A stretch of DNA of 64,000 nucleotides, taken from Candidatus Peregrinibacteria bacterium HGW-Peregrinibacteria-1 (lineage in GTDB: Bacteria; Patescibacteriota; Gracilibacteria; UBA1369; LOWO2-01-FULL-3). Position 1 is the first letter of the stretch. Every line of letters begins with the position of its first letter. The notes beneath the pieces were generated by a model, which did not search any database, was not told the origin of the DNA, and was given only the letters and a program-made list of their open reading frames with translations. The stretch spans positions 124,001 through 188,000 of the forward strand of contig PGYE01000001.1 of assembly GCA_002839505.1 (NCBI GenBank), read 5' to 3'. Positions 43,541-52,234 of the stretch are shown here, in pieces. The translations under genes were made by a program, and so were the position numbers.

Positions 43541-43548
43541 GACATTTT

Positions 43549-44895
43549 CTAGTTTTGGACCGCAAAATCCACTAAGTTTATTCGCTCAGGCTTCGTAAAA
43601 ACTCGCTCTGCAACATTCCCATTTACATTAACCCGCGACTCCCCATAGTTAAGCGGCGACCCCATCATTACATCGCTTACCACCTGATACTCTAAATACC
43701 GCAAATCTTTACCAGTTGCCCTCAACCGGTTACTCAAATAAAAAGTTAACACCGGTTTCTCCACCTCCGCCAAGAATCCTTCAAAGCTAGAACTTCCATC
43801 CTGATAAATATATTCAGACACATATGGATTGGTACTAACATTTTTCCCTTGTCTACCGCTAGGATTGAAAAAAACAAAATCCTTACCCTTTAAATCATTT
43901 ATCAATTCCCCATTTAACTCTGTACTCGTTAACAAGCTCCCTCCTTGCCCAATTATCCCACACGCATATTTTGACCCGTTCGTTTTCGTACAAGTACCAG
44001 TTATCTGCCACTGCACCAACACATCAGGATTATTACTATCCAAGTCATACCTTTCCGCCGTCGGACAATTAGTCGGATCCAGCACTACCGGATTGATATC
44101 TGCCGGGCTTGGATCCCAGCCCGGCTCACAAGGAGTCCTCAGCCGCACAATAAAGGTGTCTGCCATCGGCGGAGTTGCTCCCGGAGGATTGAAAAACGGA
44201 TTCACCACCCCTGCATCAGTCGTGTAATAAAGCGGTATTGCCACACGATCATTCGCACTCGACCCAAACTCTATCCGATTCCAATTACAAGAATGATCCA
44301 ACTGCCTCACATGATAATTCGCCACAGTTTGCACAAATTTTCCCATATGATTTACTAATTGCACGGCCGATGTCGCCGCTCCTTCCGGAAATGGCTCATA
44401 AAGATTACATCTCTCCCCGGCAGTCCCCTTTCCGGGCAATGGAATTGTATAACAAGGCGTCGTATCATCAGCCGTAAAACCGTAATCATAAGAACCATCA
44501 ACAGCAGTACAGTTCGTAAAATACTCTCCATCCTCCGCACGCCCCTTTATCTTCAAAGAAAGTCCCACCTCGTTATCAGCAAAAAAACTCGCCCCAAAAA
44601 AACTATGAATCCTCGTACAAAACTCCTCATTCACCCCAAACCCACCGGGACTATCAAAATCCTCATCCAGACACTCGATAACCTGATTAAACCCCGCCGT
44701 CTTATTAACCAGCTGATAATGCAAATACTCCGTCGCGCTCTTTCCGACACTCGCAGCCTGCCTAGCATCCTCGCTATTTTTAATACTCCGCAAACTATTC
44801 ATCGTCGTCATCTGCACCGACACCAAAAACACAGCGATCAAACCAGAAATAGCCAGCGCCACAATCGAAATTATTCCTCGAGGATTCTTTTTCAT
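43549..44895 (-). CDS. PilX-like/pilin-like exported protein
   Basis: 448 residues. The N-terminus MKKNPRGIISIVALAISGLIAVFLVS resembles the PilX/pilin-type anchor: a short basic leader, then one hydrophobic helix that continues into a coiled region (MTTMNSLRSIKNSEDARQAASVG). No clear prepilin peptidase site (G-FxxxE) is seen, so the type IV pilin-like assignment is tentative. The rest is a large exported beta-rich domain with about ten Cys (ECLDEDF, FCTRIHS, YFTNCTA, RCNLYEP and others), probably disulfide-bonded outside the membrane. It is 64 bases upstream of topA and may be cotranscribed with it. Confidence 0.75.
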   Translation of the reverse strand: MKKNPRGIISIVALAISGLIAVFLVSVQMTTMNSLRSIKNSEDARQAASVGKSATEYLHYQLVNKTAGFNQVIECLDEDFDSPGGFGVNEEFCTRIHSFFGASFFADNEVGLSLKIKGRAEDGEYFTNCTAVDGSYDYGFTADDTTPCYTIPLPGKGTAGERCNLYEPFPEGAATSAVQLVNHMGKFVQTVANYHVRQLDHSCNWNRIEFGSSANDRVAIPLYYTTDAGVVNPFFNPPGATPPMADTFIVRLRTPCEPGWDPSPADINPVVLDPTNCPTAERYDLDSNNPDVLVQWQITGTCTKTNGSKYACGIIGQGGSLLTSTELNGELINDLKGKDFVFFNPSGRQGKNVSTNPYVSEYIYQDGSSSFEGFLAEVEKPVLTFYLSNRLRATGKDLRYLEYQVVSDVMMGSPLNYGESRVNVNGNVAERVFTKPERINLVDFAVQN

Positions 44896-44959
44896 AAATA
44901 AAATGAGGTTAACCGTACAAAATCCATTATAGCCACTATTTCCAAATTATCACAATTCG

Positions 44960-47308
44960 CTATTTCTTCTTCCCAAACCTACCACCCTTTCCCTTTGTCT
45001 CCCTCTTCTTCTTCAGCATCTCCACCGCCACATCAAAAGTAATGTCCTTCGGCTCAACCCCCTTCCTCAGCGAAACATTCGTCTTTCCATCCGTCACATA
45101 CGGCCCAAACCTCCCATCCTTAACAAAAATCTCCCCTTTTGACTCCGGATCCACCCCAAGCTCGGCAATCGGCTCCATCATCTTCTTTTTTCGCACCGCC
45201 TCCTCCTTAATAATTCGCACCGCCTCTTCCAGCTTCACGGTATGTGGATTAACATCCGGCGGCAAAGAATAATTCTTCTTTCCATGCTTCAAATAAGGCC
45301 CGAATCTCCCATCGCTCACAATCACCTCCTCGCCCTCACTAACCCCCAAGCTCTTCGGCAACGCCAAAAACACCATCGCCTCCTCCAAAGTAATATTATC
45401 AATATAAACATCATTTGGAATCGATGCTCTTCTAGGCTTCTCCGTCATAGCATCAAGCTCCTCCTTCGTAAAATTACCAAGCTGCACATATGGCCCAAAC
45501 CTCCCATGTCTAGCCACCACCTCCAGTCCACTCTTCTCATCAACTCCCAAAGCTCGCTCCTTCATAACATCCTCCTTCTTTACACTATCGCCCTTATCCA
45601 CAATATTTTCATGAAACGGGGTATAAAACTCCCTAATCATCGGAACCCACTCCTGCTTCCCCTCCTCCACACTATCCAGCTTGTCCTCCATCTCCGCTGT
45701 AAACTTATAGTCAACAATATTCCTAAAATGCTCCACCAAGAAATCCGTCACCACCAAAGCAATATCCATCGGCCGCAAAGACTTCCCCTCCTTCTCAATA
45801 TAGCCACGGGTAATTATCGTACTGATCGTCGGCGCATATGTACTCGGCCTCCCAATCCCCTCCTGCTCCAGCTTCTTAACCAATGAAGCCTCCGTATATC
45901 TCGCCGGTGGCTTTGTAAAATGCTGCGTCGAATTCATCTTCTTCAACGCCACCACCTCGCCGACCGCTAATTCCGGCAACACCTTCTCCCCCAACACCGC
46001 TCCCTCATCATCACTATCACTACCCTCCATGTAAACCTCCATAAACCCCGCAAACCTCACCACCTGTCCAGTCGCCCTAAAAGTATATCCAGTCGACTTC
46101 TCAGCCTTAAACGCCTCAATATCAACCCCAGTCTGATCAAGTATCGCCTGCTTCATCTGACAAGCTATCGTTCGCTTCCAAATCAAGCTGTACAGCTTAA
46201 ACTGATCCGCCGTTAAATACTTCTTAACCATCTCCGGCTTCTTCGTCAAATCCACTGGTCTAATCGCCTCATGCGCCTCCTGCGCGCCCTTTTTTCCCTT
46301 ATAAAATCTCGGCTCTGCCAGCGCAAACTCCTTCCCAAACTCATTCGCTATCACCTTCTTCGCTGTATCCAAAGCCAACTTCGACAAACTAACACTATCC
46401 GTTCTCATATATGTAATCAAACCCACCTCACCATCACCCAAATTAATTCCCTCATAAAGCCCCTGCGCCACCATCATCGTCTTCTTCACGGAAAAATTCA
46501 GCTTTCTCGAAGCCTCCTGCTGCAATGTAGATGTTGTAAACGGTGGTGCTGGATTCTTCTTAACCTCCTTTTTTTGAACATCCACCACTTTATAACTCGC
46601 CCCCTCAATCGCCCCCAAAACCTTCTCGGCCTCCTCAGAACTCTTCACCTCAAACTTCTTCCCCAAATACTTTTGCAAATGTCCCTCAAAAGTCGACTTG
46701 CCACCCTTCTTCAAGAAATCCCCAAAAATTTTCCAATACTCTTCCGGTTTAAAAGCCTCAATCTCCCTCTCTCTATCCACAATCAATCTCACCGCCACAC
46801 TCTGAACCCTTCCCGCTGATAATCCATATTTTATCTTTTTCCACAAAAGCGGCGAAAGCTCATATCCCACCAATCGATCCAAAACGCGCCGCGCCTGCTG
46901 GGCATCAACAACATTCATATTAATCGACTTCGGATTTGCCACCGCCTCCTCAATCGCCGACTTCGTAATCTCATGAAAAACAATCCTATGTGTCTTCTTA
47001 TCTTTTTTCACACCAAGCGCATGCAGCAAATGCCAACCAATCGCCTCCCCTTCGCGATCCTCATCCGTCGCGATCCATAGTGTTTCCGCATCCTTCAAAT
47101 CTTTCTTAAGCCCCGCTACCACCTTTTTCTTCTCCTCCGTCACCTCATATGTAGGATGAAAATCCTTCTCCACATCCACTCCCAGCCCCGATTTCGGCAA
47201 ATCTCTAATATGCCCCATTGAGGCCACCACCTTATACTTACTCCCTAAAAACTTCGAAATCGTTCTTGCCTTTGCCGGAGACTCGACAATAACTAAATTT
47301 TTTGCCAT
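44960..47308 (-). CDS. topA: DNA topoisomerase I
   Basis: 782 residues from the ATG at 47308 (MAKNLVIVESPAKART). A TTG start nine codons upstream is less likely. Type IA topoisomerase that relaxes negative supercoils. TOPRIM: VIVESPAKA and TDEDREGEAIGWHL with the catalytic DxD-like acid patch. Other landmarks: HEITKSAI, VDAQQARRVLDRLVGY, SAGRVQSVAVRLIVDRE, the active-site Tyr300 in LITYMRTDS, and GRPSTYAPTISTI. The C-terminus has three copies of a DGRFGPY-type topoisomerase C-terminal repeat, without the Cys4 zinc fingers of E. coli TopA, and ends in a basic tail. It precedes hup, another nucleoid gene, in the divergent direction. Confidence 0.97.
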   Translation of the reverse strand: MAKNLVIVESPAKARTISKFLGSKYKVVASMGHIRDLPKSGLGVDVEKDFHPTYEVTEEKKKVVAGLKKDLKDAETLWIATDEDREGEAIGWHLLHALGVKKDKKTHRIVFHEITKSAIEEAVANPKSINMNVVDAQQARRVLDRLVGYELSPLLWKKIKYGLSAGRVQSVAVRLIVDREREIEAFKPEEYWKIFGDFLKKGGKSTFEGHLQKYLGKKFEVKSSEEAEKVLGAIEGASYKVVDVQKKEVKKNPAPPFTTSTLQQEASRKLNFSVKKTMMVAQGLYEGINLGDGEVGLITYMRTDSVSLSKLALDTAKKVIANEFGKEFALAEPRFYKGKKGAQEAHEAIRPVDLTKKPEMVKKYLTADQFKLYSLIWKRTIACQMKQAILDQTGVDIEAFKAEKSTGYTFRATGQVVRFAGFMEVYMEGSDSDDEGAVLGEKVLPELAVGEVVALKKMNSTQHFTKPPARYTEASLVKKLEQEGIGRPSTYAPTISTIITRGYIEKEGKSLRPMDIALVVTDFLVEHFRNIVDYKFTAEMEDKLDSVEEGKQEWVPMIREFYTPFHENIVDKGDSVKKEDVMKERALGVDEKSGLEVVARHGRFGPYVQLGNFTKEELDAMTEKPRRASIPNDVYIDNITLEEAMVFLALPKSLGVSEGEEVIVSDGRFGPYLKHGKKNYSLPPDVNPHTVKLEEAVRIIKEEAVRKKKMMEPIAELGVDPESKGEIFVKDGRFGPYVTDGKTNVSLRKGVEPKDITFDVAVEMLKKKRETKGKGGRFGKKK

Positions 47309-47624
47309 ACTCTTTTTTATTTTCTTAAGTAACAAATTTCTAACACTATAGACTCCGAACCGTCAACAAGGAAAGACAATCCCACAGCAAAAGACCCAAA
47401 TCACCCCTTAGCCACAAAACAACCCCCAAAAGATAGCAAGGGCAATAAAACGGCTTCAAACCTTGCAAATCTCAACGGCAAACCTGAAAAACAACCCCAA
47501 AAACGGCTTATTCACAACAAATAACTTGATTTACCCCATATCGCTCCTATAATTACAAAGGTTTTTCTAAGGCGCTCAAACGCATTAACAAACCAAGCAT
47601 ATTTATTTCCTAACCAAGCTAACT
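47309..47624. other. 316-base intergenic region between topA and hup
   Basis: AT-rich, no open frame, no tRNA or repeat recognised. It holds the hup promoter at its right end (47526-47553). A TTGACG at 47361-47366 on the minus strand may belong to a topA promoter, but no good -10 follows it. Confidence 0.6.
47526..47553 (+). promoter_or_regulatory. Promoter of hup
   Basis: TTGATT (47526-47531), 16-base spacer, perfect TATAAT (47548-47553), leader about 65 bases, the longest of the promoters read here. Confidence 0.65.
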
Positions 47625-47900
47625 ATGACAAAACAAGATCTAGTTGCTGGTGCAGCACAAGCAGCAGGCGTTACTAAAAAAGACGCAAGCGCAGTTCTAG
47701 AAGCAGTTCTAGAACAAGTTACAAAAGCCCTTAAAAAAGGTGACAGCGTAACTATTACTGGTTTCGGTACCTTCCGTGTTTCTCACAGAGCAGCACGTAC
47801 TGGTGTTAACCCAAGAAACCCAAGTGAAAAAATCAAAATCCCTGCAATGAAGCTTCCTGCTTTCAAAGCTGGTAAATCTCTAAAAGACGCAGTTAAATAG
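47625..47900 (+). CDS. hup: HU-family nucleoid protein
   Basis: 91 residues, the exact size of HU. It starts MTKQDLVAGAAQAAGVTKKDASAVLEA and contains the family signature GFGTFRVSHRAARTGVNPRNPSEKIKIPAMKLPAFKAGKSLKDAVK. HU dimers bend DNA and compact the nucleoid. It is flanked by a promoter and a bidirectional terminator, so it is monocistronic. The codons look like those of a highly expressed gene (GCA, GTT, AAA), without the strong C bias of nearby plus-strand genes. Confidence 0.97.
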   Translation: MTKQDLVAGAAQAAGVTKKDASAVLEAVLEQVTKALKKGDSVTITGFGTFRVSHRAARTGVNPRNPSEKIKIPAMKLPAFKAGKSLKDAVK

Positions 47901-47920
47901 TCTTTTTCTTTTTCACCAAA

Positions 47921-47948
47921 AACCCTTTCGCTAGCGAAAGGGTTTTTC
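47921..47948. terminator. Bidirectional terminator between hup and the 47960 gene
   Basis: ACCCTTTCGCTAGCGAAAGGGT hairpin with AAAA before and TTTTT after, ending hup on the + strand and the convergent gene on the - strand. Confidence 0.85.
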
Positions 47949-47959
47949 TTTTCACCAAA

Positions 47960-48616
47960 TTAATTTTGTTCTCTATCCAAACTCACCGCCACTTCAGCCC
48001 CCATCCTTTCAATTAACCCATTATCTCGCACCCTATCAATCAATCCAGTTTCCATAAGCTTCAGGAAAATCCCAAACAGATCAAAATCAAGCCTTGGCCC
48101 TTCTGATCGCCCCAATATCTCCAAAACCGCCTCAATTCCTTGCTCGCTGCACATCCCCATCAAAACCTCTTCTTCTACATGGCTAAACTTTTTCAGATTA
48201 ATTGAAAGCCATTCGGTTTGAGTTTGCTTACCGTTAAAAAGTATCTCCTTTGCCAACCTATTATCCGTATCTCCATCAACCCCAACTTCACATTTTTGCC
48301 AGTCGACCGCATACGCATGCCCCGCCTCCATCAACCATAGCGCCCACTCCGAGCTCCACCTGCTCTTCCTGTCCATAAACGACTTAACCGCAAAAAAATA
48401 CCCTTTGTCTAAAAGTTCCTTAACCGCAGAAGGATTGCCTGTCATCAAAAGCTCCATTTCTTCAGTTGATAACTCCTTCTCGTCCTTATCAAAGACACCT
48501 TCAACAAGACTCCTCGTCGTCGTCTTCATATTTCCAACCAAACCTTCCGGCAAAATAATATTATTTACAGAACCTGAAACGGTCTCAACACCTCTCCCAA
48601 ATGTTTCCAATTCCAT
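47960..48616 (-). CDS. Cytoplasmic protein of unknown function
   Basis: 218 residues, no signal peptide or membrane helix. Mostly helical; segments such as LSTEEMELLMTGNPSAVKELLDKGYFFAVKSFM and IEAVLEILGRSEGPR suggest an alpha-solenoid (possibly ankyrin- or HEAT-like) fold, but no repeat is clear. It is monocistronic on the minus strand, between hup and pheS. I do not recognise the family. Confidence 0.72.
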   Translation of the reverse strand: MELETFGRGVETVSGSVNNIILPEGLVGNMKTTTRSLVEGVFDKDEKELSTEEMELLMTGNPSAVKELLDKGYFFAVKSFMDRKSRWSSEWALWLMEAGHAYAVDWQKCEVGVDGDTDNRLAKEILFNGKQTQTEWLSINLKKFSHVEEEVLMGMCSEQGIEAVLEILGRSEGPRLDFDLFGIFLKLMETGLIDRVRDNGLIERMGAEVAVSLDREQN

Positions 48617-48688
48617 GAGAAATTTGTTAGAAATTATAAAGTTTAAAGAATCTAATTACATAGTGGAATAAACACAAGCTATAAATCA

Positions 48689-48694
48689 TATAAT
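48689..48694 (+). promoter_or_regulatory. Probable -10 box of the pheS-pheT operon
   Basis: A perfect TATAAT at 48689-48694. The -35 is poor, so the promoter is incomplete by eye. Transcription from here would start near 48701, after the in-frame TTG at 48698, which favours the ATG at 48749. Confidence 0.4.
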
Positions 48695-48748
48695 CCATTG
48701 AAAAATTCCCAAAAAGTGAGTAAATTAGCCGAGCTACAAAACAGCACA

Positions 48749-49789
48749 ATGGAAAAACAATTAAACACATTACAAGAAGATGCTCTCGAGTCTCTCAAAA
48801 AAATAAACAACCTTGAAAAACTCAAAGAGCTCGAAGTCGAATACCTCGGAAGAAAAGGAAAACTCACCGAGATTCTTCGAGGACTCAAAGATGTCCCCGC
48901 CGAACAAAAACCTCTAGCCGGCCAGCTTTCCAACAAGGTTAAAACCATAATATCCGATGCCATCGAGGCCAAAAAACAAGAAATTGAACGCATCGATGTA
49001 GAAAAATCTCTCAACGAAGGTTTTTTTGACACCACCGCCCCCTCAACCTCATCTCAAATCGGCACCATCCACCCCGTCTTTGAAACCCTCACAGAAGTCG
49101 AAAACATCTTCAGCCAAATGGGGTTCACCATTGCCGATGGCCCTGAAATAGAATCTGAATACTACAATTTCACCGCCCTTAATATCCCCGACGACCATCC
49201 TGCTCGCGACATGCAAGACACCTTCTTCGTCGAACAAACCCAACACCCCGAACACGGCCACCAAGTCCTCAGAACCCAAACCTCACCCGTACAAATCCGC
49301 GCCATGAAAGAACACGGCGCCCCCCTAAGGCTTATCGCCCCAGGTAGAGTTTTCCGCAATGAAGCCACCGACGCCAGTCACGACTCCACCTTCCATCAAG
49401 TAGAAGGTCTATTAATTGACAAAGATATCTCAATCGCTCACCTAAAAGGAGTATTAGAACAATTCCTTACCCGCCTTTTTGACAAAAAAGTTTCGGTCCG
49501 TTTCCGTCCCGGTTATTTCCCCTTTGTTGAGCCGGGTTTTGAGGTCGACTTCTCATGCCTAATTTGTGAAGGCAAAGGTTGCCGCGTCTGCAAGCACCTC
49601 GGCTGGGTTGAATTTATGGGAGCCGGAATGGTTCACCCTAATGTACTCAAAGCCGGAGAAATTGATAGCGAAAAATACCAAGGATGGGCCTTTGGATTTG
49701 GGCTTACTCGTCTTGTCATGATGCGCTACAAAATCCCCGACATCCGCTTGCTCACAAGCGGTGATCTCAGATTTTTAAAACAATTTTAA
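48749..49789 (+). CDS. pheS: Phenylalanine-tRNA ligase, alpha subunit
   Basis: 346 residues from the ATG at 48749 (MEKQLNTLQEDALESL). An in-frame TTG 51 bases upstream was not chosen. Class II synthetase subunit that holds the active site: KELEVEYLGRKGKLTEIL, HPVFETLTEVENIFSQMGF, TSPVQIRAM (motif 2 region), GRVFRNEATDASHDSTFHQVEG, FRPGYFPFVEPGFEVDF and the GxGxxR motif 3 region GFGLTRLVMMRY. A Cys cluster CLICEGKGCRVC is visible. pheT starts 1 base inside the stop, so the two subunits of the heterotetramer are coupled. Confidence 0.97.
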   Translation: MEKQLNTLQEDALESLKKINNLEKLKELEVEYLGRKGKLTEILRGLKDVPAEQKPLAGQLSNKVKTIISDAIEAKKQEIERIDVEKSLNEGFFDTTAPSTSSQIGTIHPVFETLTEVENIFSQMGFTIADGPEIESEYYNFTALNIPDDHPARDMQDTFFVEQTQHPEHGHQVLRTQTSPVQIRAMKEHGAPLRLIAPGRVFRNEATDASHDSTFHQVEGLLIDKDISIAHLKGVLEQFLTRLFDKKVSVRFRPGYFPFVEPGFEVDFSCLICEGKGCRVCKHLGWVEFMGAGMVHPNVLKAGEIDSEKYQGWAFGFGLTRLVMMRYKIPDIRLLTSGDLRFLKQF

Positions 49790-52200
49790 TGTTAATATCA
49801 CTCAACTGGCTCAGAGAATTCATCGACATTCCCTCGGACTTTTCACCTGAAGAGCTCGCAAATCGCCTTACCCTGAAAACCGCCGAGATCGAAACCGTCA
49901 TCAAACAAGGAAAACACCTCGACGATATTGTCATTGGTAAAATCCAAAAACTATCACCGCATCCTGATGCCGACTCCCTAACCATCGCCACAACTGATAT
50001 CGGTGATCAATCCCTCCAAATAGTCTGTGGTGGTGCCAACCTGAAAGAAAACATGTTGGTAGCTGTTGCCAAAATCGGCGCCACTGTCTCCTGGCACGGA
50101 ACCGAGACCATCACCATGAAAAAAACTAAAATCCGCGGTGTCGAAAGCCACGGAATGATCTGCGCCGGTGAAGAAATCGACATTGACGACCCCAACGCCG
50201 GCCCTAAAGACATTCTTGACCTCACCTATCTCAAATCCGCACCTGGCACACCCCTCGCAACCGCCCTCTCCCTCAACGACATCATTTTCGAATTCGACAA
50301 CAAATCTTTGACTCACCGCCCCGACCTCTGGGGTCATTACGGAATTGCTCGCGAAATATCTGCCCTCACTAAATTCCCATTAAAGGTCTTCCGTCCAACT
50401 ACACAAATCCCCGAAACCGGCAAATCCCCACAAGTAACAGTCGAAACCCCTGAACTTTGCCCTCGCTACAGCGCCATAATTGTCGAAAACATCGTCGTCG
50501 AAGAATCGCCCGCCTGGCTTAAATCAAGACTGAAATCTGTCGATCACGGCACACACAACAACATCGTCGACATTACTAACTATGTCATGGCCGAAACCGG
50601 ACAGCCTCTTCACGCCTTCGACCTCGACAACATTAAAGAAGGAATCGTCGTTCGCTCCGCAAAACCAAAAGAAAAAATCACCACACTAAAAGACGAAGAG
50701 AAAACTCTTTCAACCGACAATTTAGTCATCGCCGATCATGAAAAACCGCTCGCAATCGCCGGCATCATCGGCGGCAAACACAGCGGTGTAACAACAAAAA
50801 CCACCTCCATTCTTATTGAATCCGCAAATTTCAAAGCCGCTCCCGTCCGTAATACATCCTCCAAACTAGGAATCCGCACCGACTCCCTCCAACGCTTTGA
50901 AAAATCTCTCGACCCGCACCTCACGACCATAGCTCTCAAAAGAGCCTTGGAAATGATCCTCAAAGTCTGTCCCCAGGCCAAAATTTCCGGTCCAATTACC
51001 GACATCAACAACTTTGACTACAAACCCGTAATCATCAAATTAAACACTGAAAAGGCCCGCACCAAAATCGGTGTCAACATCAGCAATAAGCGCATCAGCG
51101 AAATATTAGCAAGCTTACACTTCGAGATAACCGAAGAAAAAGAAGACAGTTTCACCGTAAAAGTACCTAGTTTCAGGTCAACAAAAGATGTCCTCATCGA
51201 AGAAGACCTCATCGAAGAAATCGCCCGCATTCACGGCTATGAAGAAATTGACGAAAAAATCCCCCGCCTTCCCCTGCACCTTCCCGCAAAAACGCCACTC
51301 CGAGACGCCACCATCGAAGCCAGAAAAACACTCTCCTATGGCCTTGGCTTCAACGAAGTCCTCAACTACTCCTACTACGGGATAACCGACATCAAAAACT
51401 GCCTCTTAAGCGAATCTGACCATCTGACAATTAAAAACTCCTTATCACAAGAGCAAACTCACATGATTATCAGCCACCTCCCCAATCTGCTAAAAAATGT
51501 CCAAACCAACATCAAAAATTTCCCAGACTTAAAGCTCTACGAAATCGCGCGCACCTTCCGCCCCACCGACGACTTTTTCCCAGTTGAAGACACCTACCTC
51601 TCTGGAATTATTACCAGCCCGAAAAATCAAAGTCCCTTCTATGACAGCAAAGGCGTCATTGAGCACCTCGCCCATTCTTTAGATATAAAACTACCACGAC
51701 CCGTCCCTCAAATTACTGCCACACCCTACGCCCACCCAAAACAAGCCATCACCTACCTATCTCCGTCCGGCGCGACTTTGGCAAAATGCTACCATCTACA
51801 CCCCCTCGTACTGAGAAATTTTGATCTAGAAAACTTCCAAGTCTCCGGATTCGAAATAAATCTATCAGAATTAATCTCACTAAAAAAAGTCTCAAAAACA
51901 TTCAAGCAAATCCCCAAATTCCCAGCAAGCAGTATCGATATTTCCGTTATTTTCAGCCTTGATGTCGAAGTACAATCAGCCATAGATGTAATAAAGAAGT
52001 CCAACCAAGCGTTAATAGAAAGTGTAGCCCTCTTTGACAATTACCAAGGGCCCGGAATTCCCGACAATAAAAAGGCACTAGCCTTCAAGATCAATCTTCG
52101 CGCCGCCGAAAGGACTTTAACCGATGAAGAAGTCTCCAGTGCCCAAAAAAATATATTTAACAACCTAGAAACCCTTGGTGGTACAATAAGAAACAAATAG
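49789..52200 (+). CDS. pheT: Phenylalanine-tRNA ligase, beta subunit
   Basis: 803 residues, the usual length. Domain order: N-terminal tRNA-binding domain (VVGKIQKLSPHPDADSLTI), central B3/B4 core with GGKHSGVTTKTTSILIESANF (editing region), B5 region (DVLIEEDLIEEIARIHGYEEI), and a C-terminal ferredoxin-like domain ending LTDEEVSSAQKNIFNNLETLGG. It pairs with PheS and provides editing of mischarged tRNA-Phe. Its stop is 34 bases before the PBP gene. Confidence 0.97.
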   Translation: MLISLNWLREFIDIPSDFSPEELANRLTLKTAEIETVIKQGKHLDDIVIGKIQKLSPHPDADSLTIATTDIGDQSLQIVCGGANLKENMLVAVAKIGATVSWHGTETITMKKTKIRGVESHGMICAGEEIDIDDPNAGPKDILDLTYLKSAPGTPLATALSLNDIIFEFDNKSLTHRPDLWGHYGIAREISALTKFPLKVFRPTTQIPETGKSPQVTVETPELCPRYSAIIVENIVVEESPAWLKSRLKSVDHGTHNNIVDITNYVMAETGQPLHAFDLDNIKEGIVVRSAKPKEKITTLKDEEKTLSTDNLVIADHEKPLAIAGIIGGKHSGVTTKTTSILIESANFKAAPVRNTSSKLGIRTDSLQRFEKSLDPHLTTIALKRALEMILKVCPQAKISGPITDINNFDYKPVIIKLNTEKARTKIGVNISNKRISEILASLHFEITEEKEDSFTVKVPSFRSTKDVLIEEDLIEEIARIHGYEEIDEKIPRLPLHLPAKTPLRDATIEARKTLSYGLGFNEVLNYSYYGITDIKNCLLSESDHLTIKNSLSQEQTHMIISHLPNLLKNVQTNIKNFPDLKLYEIARTFRPTDDFFPVEDTYLSGIITSPKNQSPFYDSKGVIEHLAHSLDIKLPRPVPQITATPYAHPKQAITYLSPSGATLAKCYHLHPLVLRNFDLENFQVSGFEINLSELISLKKVSKTFKQIPKFPASSIDISVIFSLDVEVQSAIDVIKKSNQALIESVALFDNYQGPGIPDNKKALAFKINLRAAERTLTDEEVSSAQKNIFNNLETLGGTIRNK

Positions 52201-52234
52201 TATTATCGCATGTTATCAAGTCTAACCTTCCCAT

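Noticed and set aside
47309-47335. TTG start of topA nine codons upstream of the ATG
   Set aside because: The residues added are Lys-rich leader-like and the ATG gives the canonical MAKNLVIVESPAKA start. The same reasoning applied to alternative TTG or GTG starts at 3298, 4267, 5593, 30895, 40891, 48698 and 57516.
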